Source: Eubacteriales bacterium
GTDB lineage: Bacteria > Bacillota_A > Clostridia > Saccharofermentanales > DTU023
Reading direction: 5' to 3'
Assembly (NCBI GenBank): GCA_030532185.1
Contig: JAUNLO010000005.1
Location: 1 to 64,000 of the forward strand
DNA: 64,000 nt
Shown here: piece by piece, positions 38,492-48,022 of the stretch
Position numbering within the stretch: the first letter of the stretch is position 1
Layout: each line of letters starts with the position of its first letter
The notes under the pieces: generated by a model
Databases searched by the model: none
Told to the model about the DNA's origin: nothing
What the model saw: the letters and a program-made list of their open reading frames with translations, nothing else
Translations under genes and position numbers: made by a program

Positions 38492-40039
38492 TTAGCCTTT
38501 AAGAGAAGGGGAGTCCGCCTCTGCTAAGAAGGTCTGGAGTTTTGCTAATACAGCATCGGCATCGGCCTCCCCCTGGTCCAGATATTTTTGCATGAGTTTA
38601 GGCGAGCGATTGCCCACTTTAACCTCGATTTGCTCTTGGGGGTAAATGAGGAAAAAGCGCTGGGGATTGTCCTCAGCTAGTTGCTCCAGCTGGTCAACGA
38701 ATTGGTTATACCGAGTTTCCTGGTGGAGCATGGTTTTGGCAAAATGCGGATAGTCACTGTATACCGTACTAATAGCCTTCTGCAGGCTTGCATTCATGGG
38801 ACTCTGACGAAAGCCTTGAGGCCGGGTGAGGATTACTACAATTTTTTGGTAGCCATCCTCCAGAGCCTTGGTATAAAGGATAGGCTCTGCGACCCCACCA
38901 TCCATATATAATTTATCGCCTAGCTTGGTAGGATTGGAAACTAAGGGTAGGGTAGATGAGGCAATGGCAGCCTGACAAATATCTACAGCATCCGACTTGC
39001 TAAAACGCACAGCTTTACCGGTTTCTAATTCTGTAGCATTACAAATAAATTCCGTGGGGCTATCCATCAGAGCCTCCAGGTCAAAAGGCTCCAATTTGCC
39101 AGGTGCCCCGGCAAACATGAAGTCAAAGTTTATCCAAGGTTTGTCTTTAACCACATTGCTCCAACTGCCTATGTACTCTTCGTCCTCAATCAAGTCCACC
39201 ATGAGCTTACTGGCCCGGTCTAGCTGACCTGCTACAAAGGATAAGCCGTTGAGTGAGCCTGCAGAAACTCCCATAACACAGTCGAAGGACAGGCCGGCTT
39301 TGGCTAGGGCAACTAGGACTCCCAAACTATGTATGCCTCGCAGGGCTCCACCCTGGATAACCAGGCAGCTACCCTTAGGCGTAACCGGATGTGCCTTGCA
39401 GAAGGCCTGACTGACCTCTAAGGCATTTTCAATCTCAATATCAGCCAAATCTTCTGCCGTCAGGGCATTCTTGAACTTGTCTTTCACTTCGAGAAAAGTT
39501 TCCTTGGCCTCCCTCAGGGTAACTTTCGCATCTTTAAAAGCCTCCTTGGCGCCTTTGAGAGCATTTTTGGCATCTTTGAGGCTATCTTTGGTAGCACCTC
39601 TGAGGGCATTTCTGGCTTCTTCCAGACCGTGGAGGGTGGCATCACCTAGGGAATTTGTGGTTTCTTCCAGCCCCAGTTTATCCCAGGTAGCCTCAGCCAG
39701 ATTTGCCGTAGCCTCTGTGAGGTTGCTGGCAAGATCAGGGATTTTTTGCAGGAGTTCTTTCCCCACATCCAAGGCGGAAGTAGACTTAACCACCTTGAGG
39801 GAGGGAGCCTGTGCATCAGTCCGAACATCAGCCTTAGCCTGAGCCTGAACTTCAGACTCAGATTCAGCCCGTGCCTTGGCCTCCACTTTAGTACGAGTCT
39901 GTGTCTCTGACTCGGCTTGTGTTTTAGCCTCTGACTCAGACACCAGATTCTTATGGCCTTTAACGAGCAAATCCTTATCCGCCTCAGACAGATTATTTTC
40001 GTCCTCGAATTCAAGATGCTCCATAGTGTATTCAGTCAT
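38492..40039 (-). CDS. Patatin-like phospholipase with repetitive amphipathic N-terminus
   Basis: In this 515-residue protein the C-terminal part (about 225-510) is a patatin-like lipid acyl hydrolase. It has an oxyanion loop QGGALRGIHSLG, nucleophile Ser in GVSAGSLNG (about 263) and catalytic Asp in DGGVAEP. The first 220 residues are unusual. Residues 25-75 are Ala/Glu/Gln/Lys-rich, and 110-190 repeat an Ala/Lys/Asp-rich 7- to 11-residue pattern (LKDAKNALKGAKEAFKDAK) like LEA or apolipoprotein amphipathic helices. That part could bind membrane surfaces. No signal peptide or transmembrane helix is visible. The ribosome binding site is weak. Confidence 0.85.
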   Translation of the reverse strand: MTEYTMEHLEFEDENNLSEADKDLLVKGHKNLVSESEAKTQAESETQTRTKVEAKARAESESEVQAQAKADVRTDAQAPSLKVVKSTSALDVGKELLQKIPDLASNLTEATANLAEATWDKLGLEETTNSLGDATLHGLEEARNALRGATKDSLKDAKNALKGAKEAFKDAKVTLREAKETFLEVKDKFKNALTAEDLADIEIENALEVSQAFCKAHPVTPKGSCLVIQGGALRGIHSLGVLVALAKAGLSFDCVMGVSAGSLNGLSFVAGQLDRASKLMVDLIEDEEYIGSWSNVVKDKPWINFDFMFAGAPGKLEPFDLEALMDSPTEFICNATELETGKAVRFSKSDAVDICQAAIASSTLPLVSNPTKLGDKLYMDGGVAEPILYTKALEDGYQKIVVILTRPQGFRQSPMNASLQKAISTVYSDYPHFAKTMLHQETRYNQFVDQLEQLAEDNPQRFFLIYPQEQIEVKVGNRSPKLMQKYLDQGEADADAVLAKLQTFLAEADSPSLKG

Positions 40040-40390
40040 ACTTATGCCCCAATTCCCCAGCCCTATTTCGAGCTTATCTAGGCAATTATGTTTGCCTTAC
40101 AAAAGATTGACCAGACAATTTCTTTTAGTCGCCTTAATAATTTAGCTACTGTGATATAGGTCGTCACCCAATGAATTTGTCATGGTTCTTATGAGATTTA
40201 TGTGTCGTGCTAGGCAGTCTTAGTTTGATTATAACGCTTATGAGGAAACAAAGAACAAAAGTGACTGGCAGAACTGAGTTGTTGCCTACTGAATCTACCA
40301 CTGAGAGGGTAAGCAAAATCAGAATTATACATCTATGCAGCGTTAAAATAGGTCAGCATAGAGGGAATTTTCTCCGACTCAGTAGATTCT

Positions 40391-40542
40391 GCAAGTTACG
40401 GATGGTAAGACCTGCCCCTAGGCATCCGTAACTTGCAAATTTGCTCACATTTCTAGTAATTTCTGCGCAAACCGAGGCTCCTATTATAGGGATCCGCCGA
40501 TTTTACTTTATGCAACCATCCGCTACTTGCAAAATTGCTTGC
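40391..40542. repeat. Inverted repeat and third related copy in a 625-bp gene-free region
   Basis: GCAAGTTACGGATG (40391-40404) is the exact complement of CATCCGTAACTTGC (40423-40436), 18 bp apart. A related copy, CATCCGCTACTTGC at 40517-40530, is followed like the second by AAA.TTGCT. The gap 40040-40664 has no convincing gene. This may be a small palindromic repeat element or a structured RNA. Confidence 0.6.
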
Positions 40543-40664
40543 CTAGCGGAGAATTCCCCAGTAGAGGAGGGTCTACAGCAGCCACTAGCTGGTATATGAC
40601 TTGCTTCTGGAGCTTCTTAGCCCACCCCCTAGCCTTCAGGTAGACCGATCACACTCCCTAGCCC

Positions 40665-42560
40665 TTAACTGGCAATGGACTTAGATTGCTCCTCGTACAT
40701 TTGGGCGTAGATGCCGCCTAAAGACATGAGGTCGGCATGTTTGCCGGCTTCCTTGAGTATGCCCTTATCCAAGACATAGATGGTGTCGGCATCGCGGATG
40801 GTGGAGAGGCGGTGGGCAATGAGGAGGGTGGTGCGACCTTCTTGTAATCGCTCGATACCCTGCTGAATCATGCCTTCCGTGGCTGAGTCTACGTTGGAGG
40901 TGGCTTCGTCCAGAATTAAAATGCGTGGTTCTTGGGCCAGGGCGCGAGCGAAAGATATAAGTTGACGTTCGCCAGCGGAGAAGCCTTGCCCCTGACGATT
41001 GACCGGGGTCATAATGCCTTTTTCCAAGCGGTCGAGGAGCTGGGCTCCCCCTACCTCGCGTAGGGCGGCCTCAGCCTGGGCCGGACTGATATCCTCCTTA
41101 TCCAGGCTAATATTAGAATAAAGAGTTCCACTGAAAAGGAAGGGGTCTTGGAGTACAATGGCCATTTGTTGACGCAACTCTAGCAAGGGTAAGTCTTCCA
41201 GTTTTTGGCCATCGACAAAAATATCCCCGCTATCTAAGGGGTAAAAGCCTGCCAGGAGGTTCATAATGGTGGATTTGCCGGAGCCGGTGGCCCCCACGAA
41301 GGCGGCGCTGGCCCCAGCCTTAACCTCGAAACTCAAATTTTTGAGAACGGGTTCCCCTTCCAGGTAAGAGAAGTTGACATGCTCAAAACGGATTTCCCCT
41401 TGTACGGGAGCTAGTTCACCCTCCTGATACTGCACTTGGGGTAGGTCTAAAATCTCGAAAATATGATCAGCTGCCCCTAAGGACCGCTCAAGACCTCCTA
41501 TACGATCCAGTACGATTTCGAACTGCTGGAAGAGGCGGCGCATATATTCGATAAAGACATAGAGGCTGCCCAGGGGGAGTTGGGTATTGCCCTGTAAGGA
41601 GGCATAGCCAAAGTAAGCTAAGATAGCGGCCATGGAAAAGCGGTTCAGGACCCCCACCACATTGGAGGAGGAGTAGGAGAAGAGCTTGGTGAACTCAAAG
41701 CTAGTTTGGAAGTGCTGGTCATTCAGGCGGGTAAACTTATCCCTTACCCGGTCTTCGCGGCCTAGACTTTGAATAATCTCCATGCCCTGGATATTCTCGT
41801 TGAGCTGGCCGTTAAGTTCTGAAATTTCCTTGCGCGACTGTGTACTGAAATAGGAAGACTTTCGCTTAAAATCTTTGAAGACCAGGTAGAGGAGGGGGAG
41901 GGGGACTAGGGCCATGAGGAAGAGGACCCTATCCACAAAGAATAAGCTAATAAAAATGCCCAAGCTGAAAATAATGGCAGAGATTAAGCGGGTAATTACC
42001 TGGGAAAAGAGCATTTTCAAGGCCTTAGTGTCGTTAGTCACCCGTGAAACTACTTTACCAGCAGCCATATGGTCAAAGAATGATAAGGGCATTTTTTGTA
42101 GATGTTGGAAGACATCCATTTGGACCAGGCGGCCTATGTTATTGGCTGAATATTGGAAGAGGTATTGGCCGGCATAACCAATGCCTGCACCAATTAAGAC
42201 CACCAGGAAATAGAGGCCCAGGAGCTGCAGATAGTAAGTCAGTCCGTCTCCTGCACCGGCTAAATTTTGACTCTGCCGCATAACTTGTTCATCTAAAATC
42301 CGGCCCACCAAAAGAGGGGCCAGGAGGTTGAGGGCAGTATCCAAACCATCTAAAGTGAGGGCAGGTAAGAAGGATTTACGGGCCCGCCAAGCATAGCCTG
42401 CCAGGCGGTGATTACGTCTGTGGTTCTTGGCCTTAAGTGCCGCCTTATCCAGGGTATCCGTCTTATTTTGGGCGTTCGTCTTATCCCGTTTACTAGGCTT
42501 GTCTTGAACAGCCACCTTTTTCTGCCGGCTGCTTGTTTCTTGTAAAGTATTTTTACTCAT
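40665..42560 (-). CDS. Heterodimeric ABC exporter subunit, catalytic type (pair 1)
   Basis: This 631-residue half-transporter begins with a charged, Lys-rich cytoplasmic extension of about 60 residues. A six-helix exporter membrane domain follows, then an ATPase with Walker A GATGSGKST, signature FSAGERQLISFARAL and Walker B ILILDEATSNVD, which keeps the catalytic Glu. Its start overlaps the stop of the gene upstream by 4 nt. It pairs with that subunit, whose Walker B lacks the Glu, as in LmrCD/TM287-288-type exporters. The substrate is unknown; drugs, lipids or peptides are possible. Confidence 0.92.
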   Translation of the reverse strand: MSKNTLQETSSRQKKVAVQDKPSKRDKTNAQNKTDTLDKAALKAKNHRRNHRLAGYAWRARKSFLPALTLDGLDTALNLLAPLLVGRILDEQVMRQSQNLAGAGDGLTYYLQLLGLYFLVVLIGAGIGYAGQYLFQYSANNIGRLVQMDVFQHLQKMPLSFFDHMAAGKVVSRVTNDTKALKMLFSQVITRLISAIIFSLGIFISLFFVDRVLFLMALVPLPLLYLVFKDFKRKSSYFSTQSRKEISELNGQLNENIQGMEIIQSLGREDRVRDKFTRLNDQHFQTSFEFTKLFSYSSSNVVGVLNRFSMAAILAYFGYASLQGNTQLPLGSLYVFIEYMRRLFQQFEIVLDRIGGLERSLGAADHIFEILDLPQVQYQEGELAPVQGEIRFEHVNFSYLEGEPVLKNLSFEVKAGASAAFVGATGSGKSTIMNLLAGFYPLDSGDIFVDGQKLEDLPLLELRQQMAIVLQDPFLFSGTLYSNISLDKEDISPAQAEAALREVGGAQLLDRLEKGIMTPVNRQGQGFSAGERQLISFARALAQEPRILILDEATSNVDSATEGMIQQGIERLQEGRTTLLIAHRLSTIRDADTIYVLDKGILKEAGKHADLMSLGGIYAQMYEEQSKSIAS

Positions 42561-44323
42561 ATATGTATCCTTTGTTCCAGCTGCTGCTTGATAAACTGTT
42601 CAGCATACCAGCGGCCGGCAGCCAAGAGTTCTTGGTGGGTCCCCCGCTCTACGATGCGGCCTTGGTCGAGGACGAGGATTAGGTCACAGTCCTTAACAGC
42701 TGAGAGGCGGTGGGCAGCAATCAAAGTGACCTTGCCAGCGCGGTCCCTGCCTAGGCCCCGCAAGATGTGATCTTCGGTCAAGGCATCCACAGCAGACAGG
42801 CAGTCATCGAGGATGAGAATTTCTGCATCCTTCATGAGGGCCCGGGCAATAGAAATCCTCTGCTTCTGGCCACCGGAAAGGGCGATACCTTTTTCGCCTG
42901 TCTCGGTATCTAGCCCATCTATAAACTGGTCCAGGTCCTTGGCCAGGTCGGCAATCTCCAATACCTCCTGCAGGCGCACTTCGGCTTGACCGGTAGCCAA
43001 ATCTTCATCCGTGGCACCCAGGAGAATATTTTCCCGGATAGTTTGGGAAAAGAGAAAGAATTGTTGGGGAACATAGGAAAGCCTTTGTTTGAGCTGCTGG
43101 CGGTCTATCAAGGCCAGGTCTTGACCTCCCACAAAAATCTGCTTGGGAGCCAGGGGATAGAAGTGGAGGAATTGACGCAAAAGACTGGTTTTACCAGATC
43201 CTACAGGGCCCACAAGGCCTAAACTTTGACCTGAGCCCAACTCGAAAGAAATATCCTGCAGAGCATAGCTATCCTGAGCGGCAGCAGGGTATTGAAAGGA
43301 CAAATTTTCCACCTTAAGGCTAGTATTTTCGGGGTAGTCTAGAGGATTAGGGGGATCAACCACATCTAAGGGTTCATCCAGGACTTCATCTACCCGGTCC
43401 ATGGCCGAAGCGCCCTGTTGGGCGTGAATCAGGAATTCTCCGATGGCAATCATGGGCCAGGATAGCATGTTGAGGTAGAAAGAGAAGGAGAGGAGATTAC
43501 CCGTGGTCAGGCGGCCTGCCCGGATTTCAAAAATCCCCCCGCCCATGGCCAGGACAAAGGCCAGGGTAGGAATGAGGGTGGTCATGGGCCGGTAGAGCTG
43601 GGAGAAGCGTGAGGTGCGGATATTCTTCTGGAAAAGCTCGTCCGTTTTTTCCTGGAATCGTTTTGTCTCCCTTTCTTCTAAACTGTAGGCACGAACTAGG
43701 CGCACGCCGGAAACGCCCTCCAAGACGAACTCATTCATTTGGTCAAAGGCGGTCTGCGCCTCATCGTAAAAGATATAAAGTTTTTCCCCAATTTTCTTGG
43801 CAAAAAAGACCAGGAAGGGATAGGGCAGCAAGGAGAGTAGGGTGATACGCCAGGAGATAGCCAGCATCATAATGAGGAGGAGGGCAGGATAGACACTGGC
43901 GTCGAAAAGGGCCATGGTGCCATAACTAGCCAAATCAGAGATGGCTTCCACATCATTGGTTGCCTTACCCATGAGGGCACCCGTGGAATATTTGCTGAAA
44001 AAGATTGGCCCCTGTTTTAAGACCCGGTTAAAGAGCCGCATCCTAGTCAAACGACTAATTTCATCAGCGGCCTGGAAGATTTTGAGCCCCCAAATATAAG
44101 AAGTCAGGTAATAGACGGCGGCAATTCCCACAATGAGTAGAATATTCCGCGTTAAAACGGGCTGAGTAATATTGCCTGAGACAATGGCATCCGTAGTGGT
44201 ACCCAGAATTTGCGGGGGGAGGATTACCAGAAAGTAGGTCAGGCCTAGGAAGAAGAGACCGATAATATAGTTCTTTTTGTAGTATTTAATAAACCATCGA
44301 AATTTATGAAAAAAATCGCGCAT
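42557..44323 (-). CDS. Heterodimeric ABC exporter subunit, degenerate-site type (pair 1)
   Basis: This 588-residue half-transporter has a six-helix membrane domain and an ATPase with Walker A GPVGSGKTS, signature LSGGQKQRISIARAL and Walker B ILILDDCLSAVD. Asp replaces the catalytic Glu, the mark of the degenerate site in heterodimeric exporters. GAGGAACTTTC precedes the ATG. It lies 124 nt downstream of the 5-formyl-THF cyclo-ligase gene in the same direction, with no clear terminator between. Confidence 0.92.
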   Translation of the reverse strand: MRDFFHKFRWFIKYYKKNYIIGLFFLGLTYFLVILPPQILGTTTDAIVSGNITQPVLTRNILLIVGIAAVYYLTSYIWGLKIFQAADEISRLTRMRLFNRVLKQGPIFFSKYSTGALMGKATNDVEAISDLASYGTMALFDASVYPALLLIMMLAISWRITLLSLLPYPFLVFFAKKIGEKLYIFYDEAQTAFDQMNEFVLEGVSGVRLVRAYSLEERETKRFQEKTDELFQKNIRTSRFSQLYRPMTTLIPTLAFVLAMGGGIFEIRAGRLTTGNLLSFSFYLNMLSWPMIAIGEFLIHAQQGASAMDRVDEVLDEPLDVVDPPNPLDYPENTSLKVENLSFQYPAAAQDSYALQDISFELGSGQSLGLVGPVGSGKTSLLRQFLHFYPLAPKQIFVGGQDLALIDRQQLKQRLSYVPQQFFLFSQTIRENILLGATDEDLATGQAEVRLQEVLEIADLAKDLDQFIDGLDTETGEKGIALSGGQKQRISIARALMKDAEILILDDCLSAVDALTEDHILRGLGRDRAGKVTLIAAHRLSAVKDCDLILVLDQGRIVERGTHQELLAAGRWYAEQFIKQQLEQRIHI

Positions 44324-44447
44324 GAAAGTTCCTCAGGTCTAAAGTAGCTGCCAGCTATGGCAGGGTCCTTCAGCTTTTTTGTCTCTACCCTTAGGTGGCC
44401 CAGCTAGGCCGTAAGCTCTAGAAATCCCAGCGACAAGCAGTAGAGAA

Positions 44448-45041
44448 CTAGTCGGATTGAGCCGTGAAAATAGCTCTTTCGGTAATCACCAGGTCCAGTT
44501 TTTGGTCGTAGGCGTTGCGGGGGATGTAATCTAATTCTTGTACGGCGTAGGCCACGCCCATCCGGACGACCTGGTCAGGCATACGGGCGATATAGCGGTC
44601 ATAGAAGCCGCCACCATAACCAATGCGGTAGAGGTCAGGGTCGAAGCCCAGGAGGGGTACCAGGGCCAGGTCTATAGCGGCTGGGTCTACTAGCTGGTCT
44701 AGTTGAGGGTTGGGAGTAGGAAAGCCATAGGGGTCAAGGTCCATGTGGACACGGTCCCGGGGTATGTAGGCTTCCATCCTGCCTTGCTTAAAGGTCACGG
44801 GGAAGCAAAGTTGCTTGCCTGCGGCCTCCGCCTGGTCAAAGAGGCGGTCGACTTGGATTTCTGTGGCCATGGGGTAAAAGCTAAAAATCAGCTTAGCCTT
44901 CCTGTAGGCCTCATGATCCATAATCCGGTCCACAATCTCTTGGGAAGCCTGATCTCTATAGTCTGCAGTCAAGGCATTGCGTTTTTGTTTGAGTTCCTTA
45001 CGTAGGCCTTTTTTTATTTGATCAAGTTCAGTCATATTCAT
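44448..45041 (-). CDS. 5-formyltetrahydrofolate cyclo-ligase
   Basis: This 197-residue ATP-dependent enzyme converts 5-formyl-THF to 5,10-methenyl-THF and so recovers stored folate. Landmarks are the N-terminal KKGLRKELKQKRNAL, FSFYPMATEIQVDRL, LALVPLLGFDPDLYRIGYGGGFYDRYIAR (substrate/ATP loop) and a C-terminal DLVITERAIF. I chose ATG 45041, with AGGAG 7 nt upstream; the longer frame to 45179 overlaps the preceding gene and does not look like the family. It is the last gene of the SCIFF/maturase/decarboxylase unit. Confidence 0.93.
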   Translation of the reverse strand: MNMTELDQIKKGLRKELKQKRNALTADYRDQASQEIVDRIMDHEAYRKAKLIFSFYPMATEIQVDRLFDQAEAAGKQLCFPVTFKQGRMEAYIPRDRVHMDLDPYGFPTPNPQLDQLVDPAAIDLALVPLLGFDPDLYRIGYGGGFYDRYIARMPDQVVRMGVAYAVQELDYIPRNAYDQKLDLVITERAIFTAQSD

Positions 45042-45051
45042 CTTAAAACTC

Positions 45052-46431
45052 CTATTCTCTAACAACGGAAATTTGCTCAATCCCGTAATAGTCCAGGATT
45101 TGCAGGGTGGGGGCTGCCAAGATTTCGCCGGAAACCGCCAGGGGGATAGCAGGCGGACAAGAGGCAGTAGGGGCAGCACAGATACGACCTAAAGCTTGTG
45201 AAATAGGCACAGACTCTTGGGGGGCAAAGACCGCCCGGCGAATGGAGAGGACCTGTGGGGGCGGCTCTTGTTGTAGAAACTGAAGATCTAATTTACCGTC
45301 CTGGCGGCCCTGGATTTGTCCTAGAGAGCCTAGGGCTAAACTTAAGCGGTCTAGATCTTTAGGATTATTCTGAGGACTGAGCATCAGGACAACATAATCA
45401 CGGTCTGCATACTCCACAAAAATCTTGTGAGTCTGCAGAATCTGGGCCAGATGCAGGCCGCTAAGGTCTAAGGGGGCGTGCAGAGTGAGCTTTAGGGGTT
45501 CGCTGTCCTCTACCTGCCAGCCCTGGGAGCGCAGCTCAACCTTCATAGCATCCAGCTGGCTTATACACTTGCGCAAGTCTTGGGGGTAGTCGCTAGCCAG
45601 ATAGCGGTTGGCTAGGTCTAAGGAGGCCAAGCTTAGGTAAGAGGGACTGGTTGAGCCAAAAAGATTGAGGGCGGTCTGGGCCTGGTCGCCGAAGAAGGGA
45701 GGCAGGCTCTTCCCCAAGTGCAAATAGGCTCCGCCGGTCAGGACCGGCAGGGTCTTATGGGCGGAGTCACAGCAGATATCGGCCCCTAGATCCAAGGGGT
45801 GGCTAGGCTGGTCTAAAAAGTGCAGATAGGCCCCATGGGCATTGTCCACAGCCAGCAAAGTCCCGTACTGGTGGCAGATTTGGGCCAAGTCCTTAATATT
45901 GGCCTGGCCTCCCAGGTAGTCGGGGCTGGTAAGATAAACTGCGGCCGGCTTGCGGGGAGCAGCTTGGAGGGCGGCCTCTAGGGCAGAGCCCGTAATTTTT
46001 CCAGAACAGATGGAATCGGCTTGATCTGGCCACAACCAGTCAACCTCTCCATCCAGGAGGGCCAGACTGTAAATGAAGGCCTTATGGGCATTGCGACCGG
46101 CCAAAAAGTAGGGGTGGTAGTCCTGCCCCGGCTGTAGCCTTGTTTCTTTTAAGTTGGCATAGCTGGCCAAGAGAAAGAGCATTGCCCGGATACTCTGACT
46201 ACTGCCACCAGTCACGTAGAAAGTGGCTTGTGAGCCGAATAGCTCGCTTGCCTGACCTTCGCTCTGGGCAATGATCCCTGTGGGCTGGCCCAGGTCATCC
46301 GCCCCGGGAATCTCCGTGATATCCCAGCCCTCACAGCCCAAAAATTCCTGGCCCTTGTGGCCTGGCATATGGAAACGCACACTAGCGCTAGCTTGATATT
46401 GATTTAAAAAATCATAAATGGGCGTTTCCAT
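45052..46431 (-). CDS. Orn/Lys/Arg decarboxylase-family protein
   Basis: This 459-residue fold-I PLP enzyme starts PIYDFLNQYQASASVRFHMPGHKG. It has a glycine-rich turn in TGGSSQSIRAMLF and the PLP-binding lysine in CCDSAHKTLPVLTGGAYLH (about residue 225). It belongs to the short Gram-positive subgroup (YaaO/SpeA-like) that decarboxylates arginine, lysine or ornithine to polyamine precursors; the exact substrate is unclear. GAGGAG precedes the ATG. It is 9 nt downstream of the SCIFF maturase gene, so coexpression is likely. Confidence 0.88.
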   Translation of the reverse strand: METPIYDFLNQYQASASVRFHMPGHKGQEFLGCEGWDITEIPGADDLGQPTGIIAQSEGQASELFGSQATFYVTGGSSQSIRAMLFLLASYANLKETRLQPGQDYHPYFLAGRNAHKAFIYSLALLDGEVDWLWPDQADSICSGKITGSALEAALQAAPRKPAAVYLTSPDYLGGQANIKDLAQICHQYGTLLAVDNAHGAYLHFLDQPSHPLDLGADICCDSAHKTLPVLTGGAYLHLGKSLPPFFGDQAQTALNLFGSTSPSYLSLASLDLANRYLASDYPQDLRKCISQLDAMKVELRSQGWQVEDSEPLKLTLHAPLDLSGLHLAQILQTHKIFVEYADRDYVVLMLSPQNNPKDLDRLSLALGSLGQIQGRQDGKLDLQFLQQEPPPQVLSIRRAVFAPQESVPISQALGRICAAPTASCPPAIPLAVSGEILAAPTLQILDYYGIEQISVVRE

Positions 46432-46440
46432 GGGTCTCCT

Positions 46441-47904
46441 CTATGCCTCAGAGCCTTCCTCGCGGCTGGCTTTGGCGGCTTGCAGCATAATGGCAGATTC
46501 GATTCTCTTCTTGAAAAGCTCACAACCCGCCTCATAAATTCCTAAGATAGAGCCCGTGGCATGGTAGGCATTAGCCGCACAGCCTCCCGAGCAATAAAGT
46601 TGAGCCCAGCATTCACGGCATTCCGGCCTTGCATAGGCATTACAGGCCCGAAATTCTTCTCTAATTTCTGGCTGAGTCACTCCCTGCCAGATATCGCCCA
46701 GTTTATATTTTTCTTCGCCCACAAATTGATGGCAGGGGTAGAGGTCACCCCAAGGTGTGACGGCCATATATTCGGTACCGGAGCCGCAGCCTGAGATGCG
46801 CTTGTAGATACAAGGTCCTTGGTCCAGGTCCAGCATATAGTGGTAGAAGGTGAAGGGGCGACCTTCCCGGTCCCGCTTATCCATCTCTTGAGCCAAGATT
46901 TCATACTGGTCTTTCACGATTTCCAGGTCCTCCGGGCTCAGAGCCATGGGATCGCCGGGAGCAGTTACTACGGGTTCCATGCTGAGCTGACTAAAGCCTA
47001 AATCTGCCATATGGAAGACATCTTGGGTAAAGTCTGGGTTGCGGTGGGTAAAAGTTCCTCTAATGTAGTAATCCTTATCCCCCCGGGCCTGCACGAACTC
47101 TTGGAACTTAGGCACGATGCGGTCATAGGAGCCCTGCCCCTGGTAGTCTACCCGGCTAGCGTCGTTAATCTCCTTGCGACCATCCAGGCTGAGGACCACA
47201 TTGGACATTTCTCGGTTACAGAAGTCAATCACTTCTTGGTCGATGAGGATGCCATTGGTGGTGAGAGTAAAGCGGAAATGCTTGCCCTTTGCCTTTTCTA
47301 TGCTCCGAGCATAGGCCACCAGGTCCTTGACCACCTGCCAGTTCATGAGGGGCTCGCCACCAAAGAAATCCACCTCCAAATTATGGCGGTCAGCGGAATT
47401 TTCTACCAAAAAATCTAGGGCCCTTTTACCCACTTCGTAGGTCATGAGGGCTCGGTCACCATGGTACTTACCCTGGCTGGCAAAGCAGTAAGAGCAGTTG
47501 AGATTGCAGGTATGGGCTACGTGCAGGCAGAGGGCCTTGACCACATTGCCAGACTTAGCTTTAAATTCTCCTGCTAGGGGGGCATAGGTGTCTTGGCTAT
47601 AGAGCTGGCCTTGGGCCTTTAGCTCCTCGATATCGTCGGCTAAATCTTCCAAATCGGCCAGAGTTAAGTCTGAGTAGTCGTGAGCAAGACCTTCCCGGGC
47701 TGACAGAGCTCCAGTCTCTGCTTCATCTGTAGCGGGACCTTCTCCCAGCTTATACTTGCCCCATACTTGTTCAATTGTTTGGGCCCGCCCCAGTTCAGGG
47801 TAGAGGGCGATAAAATCATAGGCAATTTCATCCACGACATGAATGGCACCGGAGCAGGTATCGAGGACAATATTGTAGCCATTTTGTTTATATTGGTGTA
47901 ACAG
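46441..47904 (-). CDS. Radical-SAM/SPASM maturase of the SCIFF peptide, apparent CTG start
   Basis: This 487-residue enzyme forms thioether cross-links in the SCIFF peptide. The radical-SAM cluster motif is CNLNCSYC (about residues 128-135). A SPASM region binds two further Fe-S clusters through Cys in CIYKRISGCG, YPCHQF, RACNAYARPECRECWAQLYCSGGC and GCELFKKR. The only AUG-like start in frame is GTG 47835. But the frame continues upstream through LLHQYKQNGYNIVLDTCSGAIHV, the conserved family start, to CTG 47904, which has AAGGAG 8 nt upstream. The precursor gene lies 118 nt upstream across a terminator. Confidence 0.93.
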   Translation of the reverse strand: MLHQYKQNGYNIVLDTCSGAIHVVDEIAYDFIALYPELGRAQTIEQVWGKYKLGEGPATDEAETGALSAREGLAHDYSDLTLADLEDLADDIEELKAQGQLYSQDTYAPLAGEFKAKSGNVVKALCLHVAHTCNLNCSYCFASQGKYHGDRALMTYEVGKRALDFLVENSADRHNLEVDFFGGEPLMNWQVVKDLVAYARSIEKAKGKHFRFTLTTNGILIDQEVIDFCNREMSNVVLSLDGRKEINDASRVDYQGQGSYDRIVPKFQEFVQARGDKDYYIRGTFTHRNPDFTQDVFHMADLGFSQLSMEPVVTAPGDPMALSPEDLEIVKDQYEILAQEMDKRDREGRPFTFYHYMLDLDQGPCIYKRISGCGSGTEYMAVTPWGDLYPCHQFVGEEKYKLGDIWQGVTQPEIREEFRACNAYARPECRECWAQLYCSGGCAANAYHATGSILGIYEAGCELFKKRIESAIMLQAAKASREEGSEA

Positions 47905-47973
47905 AGTGTTTTCTCCTTCGGGGTTATTTTATAAGTAAGTAGGACTTGCTGCCCTATCTGTCTGAGCTTTTCG

Positions 47974-48002
47974 CAAAAAAAAGGAGGCTCTGCGGCCTCC
48001 TT
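47974..48002 (-). terminator. Terminator between SCIFF peptide and maturase genes
   Basis: AAGGAGGC (47981-47988) and GCCTCCTT (47995-48002) form a stem followed on the minus strand by eight T. It should make the precursor mRNA far more abundant than the maturase mRNA. Confidence 0.88.
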
Positions 48003-48022
48003 ACTTGCACGTTACTGCTTAC

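Noticed and set aside
39471..39842. Rightward 123-codon Ser/Leu/Ala repeat frame
   Set aside because: It is a shadow of the repetitive N-terminal coding region of the patatin gene on the other strand.
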